Positions 53,584 through 64,000 of a stretch of DNA of 64,000 nt are shown piece by piece (positions within the stretch are counted from its first letter, which is position 1; every line of letters starts with the position of its first letter). The position numbers and the translations under genes were made by a program. The DNA is from Suillus spraguei (taxonomy: Eukaryota > Basidiomycota > Agaricomycetes > Boletales > Suillaceae), in the NCBI GenBank assembly GCA_016800925.1, contig JABCPU010000039.1, positions 62,001-126,000 of the forward strand. The letters are read 5' to 3'. The notes under the pieces were generated by a model. That model was not told the DNA's origin and searched no databases. It was given only the letters and a program-made list of their open reading frames with translations.

Positions 53584-55055
53584 AGACGATATAGAGGGAT
53601 AGGAAGCGCATTATAGAAAGGTTCGTGAAAGTCGTTAAATGGAGCGTTAGAGTGATCTGACAGATAAAAGCAGGAAAAGATGTGGGTAAGGATCGCAAAG
53701 GAAAGAATGGGTCTTTATATCTTTGCAGAACGGCGGCTGACAGAGATATACGTGAAGGTGAAACTCGCTGACGATGACGTTCTTGCAATGATTCCAGACC
53801 AAACCATAGGCTTGAAACCGAATTGTAACCGGTGAGGTGACGACAGGTATAGCATGTCTCAGACACAGCTCTTTCGCAGGGAATTTTATGTCCGCCTTGA
53901 GGTGGCGATACCTTGCATTATGATTGTGAATAAGCCTGCAACACAGCCCAAGTGGGCGTCGACGTCATGGTTATGATGTATGATGCTCAGGTGAAAATGG
54001 GTAAAGATAGTAAATGACCTTGTGGGTCGCTATGTCCAAGACAAGCCCATGACCAAGACGTATTTTCCATGCTGCAGCTCTAGGTGTTTTCACGGTCCCC
54101 TCCTGTAGTCCGTCATCTCCCACATATTATCCTCCCCAAGTGCTCTCCGTCTTCTCGAGCTGGTAGTATCACTTGCTGAAGCAGACAAAACCATGAGGTT
54201 CCATAATTCAGATAAAGATTGAAGCAGGGGTGTTCCCATGCATGACGACAGGAAACACCATCCTAAACCTGCGAATCTATTTGAAGAACAACTTGAGCAA
54301 GTAAAAGATACGCAGGATTTGAATGGACACACATGAGAAGTACAAGAACGAAGAGCAAGGTCATCAATGACGAATCGTAGCCTGTTTCTACCATCAGCTT
54401 GACGTCAAGCAGGAAAAATGGAACCAAACTAATGAGATAAGCCAATATTAGTCACCACAGCATTGTCGGAGATTCGGCTCAAGTACATCTAGAAACATGT
54501 TCTAAGCTGCAGACCAAATGGAACCAGATTTTAATCTTAATGTGAACGCTTCGGTGCCACGCATGTGAGCAAGATGAATATATCATCTTTTTCGAGTGAC
54601 CTACTTCTTAATCCCCGTGCCAATACACCGCTCGGTACTTGGCTCGCAATGATCGGAACTTACTTACATTTGGGCAACTTACAAAAGACCTTGAATAGCG
54701 GCATGAAACGTCTAATAGAACGTAGATTTAGAATTAGAACAGTGTTCTAAACGCCGCAGGAAGTCATCCAGTACAGTCGTTATCTGATAAGCTCGAAAAC
54801 TTTTTTCTCACCCCATGTCAGCTCCTTAGTAAGGTTGCTGTACCCATAGTACATAATAAGCTGTTACCCCAACCCAACCCTTATACGCCTTCAAGTTCAC
54901 CTTGCCTACCCTCTAGCTATTGAGGTTCGTACATGTTCACTTATTCCTTGTGTAGCAAGGCGGTTGTCTAGCACGGATAGACAAGGGTGCTTACAATGTC
55001 ACATCTTCACAGCTCACAAAAATCACCAAGCGTTGAATATCATTAAATCATTAAG
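53584..55055. other. Intergenic region between secreted protein and CDF transporter
   Basis: Contains the likely promoter and signal-peptide start (53611) of the minus-strand secreted protein, then about 1.2 kb without recognised genes. Short frames at 54090-54445 (minus) and 54565-54750 (plus) have no domain. Confidence 0.45.
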
Positions 55056-56916
55056 ATGTCTAATCCCAATTCAACTTCGGTGAGCCTCAGGCAAGCATCA
55101 GAGGTGACTATTTCATGCGTACGTGCCCTTGAGCCAAGATTCACTACAGCGTTATAGAATTCCAACGCACAAGTGTCAAGGAGGGGCGAAGATATTGAGT
55201 TGGCGTCCAGACCCCAGGGTGAAAATGTTTCCGACCCATACAGGATCCGGGTCGGTCTCAAAACAGACGACGAGCTCTCACAGCTTCGTCGTCGTCGTCG
55301 GACTGGCAAACGACTCGAAAGATTTCATAGAAAGCAGAATGACGTAAGTTTTTCTCTTATATCGTATGATCTCGATGTTGTGCTGATGGGTAAACAATCA
55401 GCTCATTCAATCATTGCTGAAGCCCATGGAAGAACATACACAAGAGGCGAAAGAAGATCAAGCGCATTTCCATTTTTCTGTAAGCAAGTGTTGTGGAGTT
55501 GCCGATCTCTGCTCAATCGCATTCAGGTTAGGGTTGCAGTCTGGGCCAGTCTTTGTGCCAACTTTATTCTCTGCGTGCTTCAGCGTACGTCTTTGCATCA
55601 TGTCCGTGTTACTTTCGCTAATTATTTCACACTAGTATATGCTGCTATATCGTCCGCCTCTTTGTCCCTCATCGCTACAGGGATTGATGCCACCTTCGAC
55701 TTTGGAAGTAATATCTTCCTATACTACACTCATAAGAAAGCACTATCAATGGATGTTAACAAATGGCCTGTCGGTGGCTCTCGACTTGAAACCATCGGGA
55801 ATGTCGTCTATGGTGATTCGTCCATTCACTCAGCGAGTAGTAATCTCATTTTCTTACAGGTTCCATGTTTGTCCAGTTCTCAACTCTTTGACAACTGATT
55901 AATATTCTCGCAGTATGGCTTCGGTCAACCTGGTTGTTATTGTTGAATCCATCCGCGCAATTATGGCTCAAGAGAAGGACAATGGCTTTCACATCGCGGC
56001 CATCATCGCAGTCGCAGCTGCGCTTGGTACGTAGTCTGCACTAAAGCCCTTTGCGATCATCTAAAACACTCTCTCAATCTGGACAGCGGTTAAATTTGTC
56101 CTTTTCTTGTATTGTTTGGCCCTCCGATCAAAGTCTAGCCAAGTGCAGGTCTTATGGGAGGATCATCGAAACGATCTTTTCATCAATGGATTTGGTAGGA
56201 CGACTCGCTACTTCAAGCAGTTTATTCCTGAAGTGATCACCAGGTATTCTGATGTCTGCTGGAGGAAGTAGATTGCAATGGTGTTCGTGACCTCATATCT
56301 TGCATTCTCCGTAAACTTACATGTCAAACAGGGCTGGACCCTACCGGCGCTATCCTCGTAAGCTTCATTCATGTATCCCCTACTCTTCCCACTTATGATT
56401 ACTCCGACAGATTGGCGCTGGAGTAATCATTGCTTGGTCTCGCACTATCTATAAACAATTTGGCTTTTTGGCCGGGAAGTCTGCACCACACGAATTCCTG
56501 CAACTCATCATCTACAAAGCCATGACGTTCAGCGATGAAATTGAGAAAGTAGATACTGTACGGGCGTACCACGTAAGTGTTCAATCCCATTGTGTATGGC
56601 ATATTGACATGATTTAAATGACGCAGAGCGGACCTGTGTGTGACATTGGTACTATTATTAGAAGTGCTTCTTTGACTGACGGTGTCAACTAGGATTACAT
56701 TGTCGAGGTGGACATCGTCATGGATGCTACTACGCCGTTGTGGAAAGCGCACGATATTAGTCAGCAGCTGCAGGATAAGATCGAGGTGCTTCCGAATGTC
56801 GAACGTGCTTTTGTGCATGTTGATCACGAGACGACTCATGCTCCCGTAAGTAAGATGTAATCCCATCATCTTCAATCACTCAGTCGTTTGTACAGGAACA
56901 TCGGAAGATTATCTAG
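55056..56916 (+). CDS. Cation diffusion facilitator (CDF) metal transporter, Mn-type motif
   Basis: A proton-coupled exporter of divalent metals in an organelle or the plasma membrane. The basic, polar N-terminus (SRPQGENVSDPYRIRVGLKT, then RRRRRTGKRLERFHRKQND) precedes about six membrane segments. Metal-site motifs are DATFDFGSN (helix 2) and EDHRNDLFIN (helix 5), both DxxxD as in Mn-transporting CDFs, rather than the HxxxD of zinc carriers. The C-terminal cytoplasmic domain reads YIVEVDIVMDATTPLWKAHD and VERAFVHVDHETTHAPEH. About ten introns are needed; one exon is only seven bases (55860-55866), linking VVYG to MASVNLVV. Another junction restores QWWLDPTGAILIGAGVI. The stop is at 56914-56916. 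Confidence 0.85.
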
Positions 56917-57762
56917 ACGAAAGGCAGCGATGTCAATTTTGACACGATCAAAATCACAGATTGCTTGTTGTTGCTGTACTCGTGTAATCATAAGGCTCTC
57001 CCCCTGCAGGCTCCTTATATAGTTTGCCTACTAATCGGACAGAAGATCGACAATCTGAGCGCTAACCCTTATCACCGGCATCAGACAATCACCAACTACT
57101 TGTATAGCATATAGCTTGTGTGTATGCTATGAACTTTTGGATGTAGATAAATACGTCTGCAGGCCGCAGTGCAATTTGACATTATTGTGTCTTCCTATAT
57201 CAACACAGTCTCGACAAGACGCATGAAAGCTTTTTCTTGAGGACATCGTCTTAACATATCTTATTCCCCATCCAGGTAAACAGTATAGACCTGCGTGAAA
57301 ATTACCGCTTGATCCATTCGTTCAACTGGTTCAAGGTGACTTCCGGGTCATCCAGGACGTGAAAAAGTTGGAGCTTTGGCGTATCCCCGACACGCACCCT
57401 ACGTTAGGCACAATCTATCAACGAGTCAGCAATGAACCATACAGATCATCCGTCGATGATAACCCATGTCTATGTCAATGGCTCCAGTTTCATTAAATTG
57501 TGGTGATGGATGTATCTCTGAATACTGTAGGAGATATTGGCAGATTGTGATATCGCATTTTTCCCGGGCTGCGTTGTTCTGCAACGAGAGACAGCATACG
57601 GTGCTACACATGCAGTTAATATTTTGATTATGTGAGGATTGAGAAACTGCCATCCTCGGAAAGGCGATATGGCGAATAAGGCGAGCATAGAACAGCCAGT
57701 CAGTCGCTACCATTGACAATGAGTCTGCCTGTTTGTTCGAAGAATTCGCCAAGGCTTCCATG
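56917..57762. other. Intergenic region after the CDF transporter
   Basis: No gene recognised. Minus-strand frames at 57426-57779 have no domain. Confidence 0.4.
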
Positions 57763-58397
57763 TCATGTAGATTGCACACCGAAATGACCGGATGGGTTAC
57801 CCGTTTGCCTGGAATTGTCAGTATTCATCACAGGACATTGAAGCAGGGTTTGGTCTTTCAAGACTGTACAGGATTGGACAGTTCTGGCGAGCTCGCTGGT
57901 GGGTGGCATCAGGCCAGGGTTCTTCAGGGAGACCAACTGAAGCAATAAGAAAGACATCCATAAATAGGGAAGACGATACCATCGTGTCCTTGTGGTGCTA
58001 TTGACACCATCAAGCTCTGTGTAGCTGTCTCTGAAAAGGGAATCGAGTAAAATGTTGAGGTCATGCCTCCACAAGGTACGAGGCTATGAACAGCGCATCT
58101 CGTAATAGGGCCACAGAATGGCGAAGGGCGGCAAGAGAGGTCATCGTTTATGGAATGAGTCGATGCTTGGGAGACTACGTCAGAGACTGACCCCGGCGGC
58201 GGCGGCCTAGTCAAGAGACACGGGACCGCGCATAAAAAACTCACTGTAATGGAGTCATTGAACACAGGAAATGGAGACGAGTCCATACTCATGGATAGTG
58301 CAGTAAAAGAGCCTTTATGGCTTTGAGCGGTTGCAGTCCAACCGGCAAGAAGATAAAATAAGACATCAGCAAGTTGAAAACCCCACCCACTCTGCAA
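57763..58397 (-). CDS. Possible small secreted protein, unrecognised
   Basis: An open frame (57924-58397) of 157 residues begins MQSGWGFQLADVLFYLLAGW, then TATAQS, which looks like a signal peptide and cleavage site. A second frame (57763-58074) may be the final exon, joined through an intron with a polypyrimidine end TTATTGCTTCAG. The sequence is Ser/Pro- and Cys-containing with no known domain. It lies divergently to the GCK-type kinase. A supposed intron near 58244 does not keep the frame, so the model is weak. Confidence 0.28.
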
Positions 58398-58574
58398 CCG
58401 ACACCACTAGTACTGGAGATCTTCCTCTCCTTTATAACCAAACAAACTTTGATACCAGTCCGACACTTACTCAATATACCAGAATCATTTACAAAGATAC
58501 TTAACCATCCACTCCGAGCCAGTACGTGATAAATGATGGTGAGCAGGAGAAAGATGGCGGTAAGGAGTTAGTTC

Positions 58575-60695
<2,121 letters not shown>

Positions 60696-61543
60696 GCCAA
60701 TATATCACTAATATCGTGATATCTTGGTTTGCAATTTTTGTTCCCTGCTTTCGTTGTTACATTCCTAGGATGCTCTCGCCCACAAATACGAACATTCGTG
60801 CCTGCCCCGCATAGATGCATTCACCTCCATCATATCATACCAATTCGTGCTGTACATCTTGTCAGAATATATATCATGTAGCTCTTATTAACATGAGTGT
60901 AGTGAAGAGTGCGAAGTGCCCAGGACCGTATGGCGTGCTGTTGTCCTGCTTCTCCTATCTGCCGACCCAGCGTCTTGGACTCTTGACCATGTCAATGTAC
61001 TCGCGTTTTATATATTCACCCTGTCTCTGCTCCAGGATCTTTCCTCACATCCTCACCATCATAAAGTTCACAGCTCCAAAGGCCAGGTGATCTGGCTCTG
61101 AACGCTGCCGTTGAACATTTTTACTTCCCATCCGACAAGCTAATCACATCATCGAATTAGGATAGATATTCGCACGCAAGCGTTTGCAGACAATTATTAG
61201 ACTGTAACTGTCGTCCCTTAACAGTTACGCCAAAAGGCAGTGAGAATCAAAGCTCATGCTTGATTACCGCAGACAGTATTTATGCTGATTATGGGAACTC
61301 AGGTAAGCCAATGGGCTTACAATAACGCAACGACCATGTTGGTGTCACGTGAGACCCCTCGATGATGTTGCCAAAATCTTGCCAAAATCCCTTACTAACC
61401 TCACCCAACCTCAGCGCTCAGCATCACTACGTATACACAACCAACCTCACTCATGTAACTCACAACAACTTCATATCAGTAAGTTCAAGTCATGTCCTCA
61501 AGGCTCATCCTCTTACCTAGTTTCTACTATAGGGGCGGTTACT
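60696..61543. other. Intergenic region before the small hypothetical gene
   Basis: No gene recognised. Tandem CACAACC and TCACTAACC-type runs near 61370-61470 lie in the probable leader of the next gene. Confidence 0.4.
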
Positions 61544-61921
61544 ATGGTATACAAAATAGGGGGATATATATTCACTATTGACCTCGTGCGCGTCTGGCTC
61601 CAGAAAATGGGAGTCAAGCACGAAGATATAGAAAACACAGGTATTTGCACTGCACTCAGGCACTGGTTCGATGAACGAGGGATAACCAATGTAATGCCTG
61701 TTCCCACTGCCTATCCTCCCGGGAGCAGGAAGCATGTCGTCGTCATGGCACGAACGGAGAGAGAAGATCCCTATTCGACTCCATCCAGATATTCCATTTT
61801 CCCAGAGGAACCTAGTGACCGTGAGTGGAAGGAGCAGGTCATGAAAGAGAGTGGATTGACTGACGAGCAGATTCCATGGGGTACTGTCGCGGACCCATGG
61901 TTCCAAGAAAGTCGATATTGA
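61544..61921 (+). CDS. Small conserved-looking hypothetical protein
   Basis: A 125-residue frame starting MVYKIGGYIFTIDLVRVWLQ and ending EQIPWGTVADPWFQESRY. It has good codon use, balanced composition and no obvious signal peptide or domain. The ATG at 61544 is preferred over the frame's first ATG (61349) because upstream residues are low-complexity and look like leader sequence. I do not recognise the family. Confidence 0.55.
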   Translation: MVYKIGGYIFTIDLVRVWLQKMGVKHEDIENTGICTALRHWFDERGITNVMPVPTAYPPGSRKHVVVMARTEREDPYSTPSRYSIFPEEPSDREWKEQVMKESGLTDEQIPWGTVADPWFQESRY

Positions 61922-62752
61922 TTCACGAGAGCTTCCTATTATTGTATGTTAGTAATGTCGTTGTCCTTGTGATCAGTGTTATCTTGTCTGGCAGGGATAT
62001 GCCGAAGTACATGGGAGTGTCAGACCTGTCCGTAAGTTACACAGGAGGTAGAGATGAGGGAGATAGGGACATGGACATGAAGAAGCCAAAAAATGGTATA
62101 TGAATGAATACGCTCAACCATAAGCGTCGTGCGGGCGGACCGTCGTGCTGAGCGCTAATGTCTGTAGGCCGTAGGAAATGAAAGCGCGCAGGGGGGACAC
62201 TCAAATTTCACGGACTGGAAAAAATTGCAGAGGATGCTGTACGCAAAGATCGCGAGCTCGGCGAGTAGGATAATGTAGATATATAAGTAGGATAATCTTG
62301 AAGACGAGAAAAAAACATAGATTTAAAGCTTCTGGTTTGTGGGGTCCAGCCTTTACTAAATTTCATCACTCGAATGGTAAACGTAAAGGGTTTAGGAATG
62401 GTAGCGGACAATTGTCGGGCTCTTGAGCTCGAGTAGATCGCACCACGATGTCCGAGATCAGATCAATCATAGGTGTCCGTCGCTATAGTCTATGCGTTGC
62501 TCTCAGTTTCCAAGGTAAGCGTCAAGATATCAGATCTATTGTCTACTCAATCTATCTGATACAAATGGCAGCAACAGAGTCCTGTGGCTGTTTGGGCTCA
62601 AACCCGAAGGGTTTGCGACTCGAAACATCGTTTCTAACCTAAGGAGAGTTCAGGATGAGCCGTGATTCCCAAAATGAAGGAGCCCAGCGACGCGTCAGGC
62701 GCAGCGTGGACTCCCACTTCAAAGGAGGAGGGTGACGCAATGACGAACCTTG
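61922..62752. other. Intergenic region between hypothetical gene and tyrosine recombinase
   Basis: No gene recognised; frames on both strands are short and without domains. This is the 3' flank of the recombinase remnant, so an element end may lie here, but no terminal repeat was seen. Confidence 0.4.
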
Positions 62753-64000
62753 TCAATTCATTGGAGGCATGGTATAGCGCGTGAACGGTTCTAGCGCGGG
62801 AGATCCTTGCAGGTATGGGGCCAAAATTAATGCGTGTTTGCGCAAATAGACTGTGAATGCCTCGCTTGACCATCTCCCCATGGATTTGACGACATCGAAA
62901 GGGATACCGCGCAACAGGTACTCCAATGTTCCTCCAATCCGCAGTCCATGTCCTTTCAAATTACCCAGTCCAGCTTGTTTCACTATCCCGCTGACTCTTT
63001 TCCAGAATTCCATCCGAGTTAAAGGTCTCATTCCTTTCATATGTCTCTACGCGAAAAGGTGCGAATTTGGTTCTGGGTTATTAACTGCGAAGTGATTGAG
63101 AAGTGCGGCTCTCGGGTCTGTAGGGTTATCTTGTTGCGCCCAGAATACACTCTGTCCGACATTCGAAGTCTTGGTTCGAGGAAGAAATATCTTGGTGACT
63201 ACGAAATCGTGTCAGTCTTTGACGTCCATCTGAGTGTTGGACCATTTAACGTGCTTGTCAGGTTCGAAACTTTTCAGCACTTTGACTGTGAGTTCTCCTA
63301 GATGACATAGCGCATAGAACGCAGTCGTCAGGCACGCGTAAACAGCTGCGTCGAGGGGTTTAGATAGATCAAGGTGAGTTCGAATCCGAAGGATAAGATC
63401 TGTTGAGAAGGGTTCGCGTTTCTTTCGTTTAGATGTTTCAGGTGTGCATTCTGATGCCCCGTCTAAGGACGCCTTCAACTCATCTTGACAGATCTCCCAA
63501 GGTTGACCATGTAGCGTGTGCCATGCCTTGATCGCATACACGTAATTCGCCAGTGTCTTCCCCGAATACGAGCCTGCGCAGCTCGATACAAAATTCAGAA
63601 TTGTGCGTGTGTCCACTGGACAGCGTTGGTCCTCCGGTATGTTTCTTTCATCACAGAAGACGTGAAAGACTAACAGCCCCGCTCCATAGCATTCCCTCGT
63701 GCTCAATGCCCACGACATGTTCATCACTGTCAACACTCTCTGCAGATCCTCTTCGGTGATCGCTAGTGCCTCTCCCTCCGGCGTGCTTGCTAATCTCGAC
63801 TGTAGAGGAAACCAGAGCTTTAAACGATCCCGCGCCAGACAATGTGGGCGTAGCTGGGACGATGCAGGTACTAGACCCCGTTTGTATGGTTGAGGGACAG
63901 CTGGTAGTTCTGACGGGAGAATGGCCTTGAAGCGTGATTTGTTAATATTCGAAATCCCACTGTTGGAGTTTGTTAATGGGGTAGAATGCGTCCGTAGTGG
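62753..64000 (-). pseudogene. Tyrosine recombinase (Crypton-like, DNA breaking-rejoining enzyme), inactivated, 5' end outside window
   Basis: The minus-strand frame is continuous from the window edge to the stop at 62753 except for two nonsense codons. N-terminal part: LRPHCLARDRLKLWFPLQSR, TVMNMSWALSTRECYGAGLL, SYSGKTLANYVYAIKAWHTL, ETSKRKKREPFSTDLILRI. C-terminal catalytic part: KGHGLRIGGTLEYLLRGIPF (box with HxxR) and SSEAFTVYLRKHALILAPYL (Tyr nucleophile). Lesions: TGA at 63212-63214, where relatives have an amino acid before HDFVV; TAG at 63047-63049 before RHMKG; and His (codon 63302-63304) in CHLGELTV, where the first catalytic Arg is expected. No frameshift is seen. Agaricomycetes carry many such recombinase genes from Crypton-type transposons. 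This copy is dead or dying and runs off the window. Confidence 0.85.

Overview
The window looks like nuclear DNA of an agaricomycete mushroom (Basidiomycota). Genes are split by many short GT-AG introns of about 45-80 nt. Families typical of that group are present: polyporopepsin-like aspartic protease, F-box genes with an ISHLPTEIL-type box, DUF6533-type seven-helix proteins, phase-0 multi-exon WD40 genes, and a Crypton-like tyrosine recombinase. No species is claimed. Exon boundaries were read by hand and are predictions.

Layout. (1) 0.6-10.3 kb is a conserved left block: Ess1/Pin1 prolyl isomerase, an mARC-like MOSC protein, a CreB/Ubp9-type ubiquitin protease, and an F-box protein on the minus strand. 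(2) 10.8-13.5 kb holds a C2HC zinc-finger gene with a long upstream region; both recur at 47.4-49.7 kb. (3) 14.7-39.5 kb is an accessory island made of repeated copies of one module: an F-box gene on the minus strand, a spacer, and a WD40 gene on the plus strand. Only one WD40 copy (16.36-18.24 kb) and one F-box copy (24.82-26.24 kb) are intact. At least four other WD40 copies and two other F-box copies are broken, truncated or scrambled. Scattered among them are an aspartic protease with a degenerate active site, a frameshifted RidA gene, a broken acid phosphatase, a tandem array of tRNA-like repeats and an AT-rich tandem duplication. (4) 40.8-42.2 kb is a broken DUF6533-type gene. (5) 43.0-46.7 kb is conserved again: quinone oxidoreductase, protein tyrosine phosphatase and an NR2C2AP-like protein. 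(6) 47.4-53.6 kb is the second zinc-finger copy, a protein kinase with a zinc-finger tail, and a secreted repeat protein. (7) 55.0-62 kb holds a CDF metal transporter, a GCK-type kinase and a small hypothetical gene. (8) 62.75 kb to the window end is an inactivated tyrosine recombinase that runs off the edge.

The main pattern is two housekeeping blocks enclosing an expansion-and-decay zone. The intact F-box and intact WD40 genes belong to families that were duplicated together as a divergent pair sharing about 1 kb of upstream DNA. The two zinc-finger copies and their shared flanks form same-orientation repeats at the edges of the island, which may make it recombination-prone.
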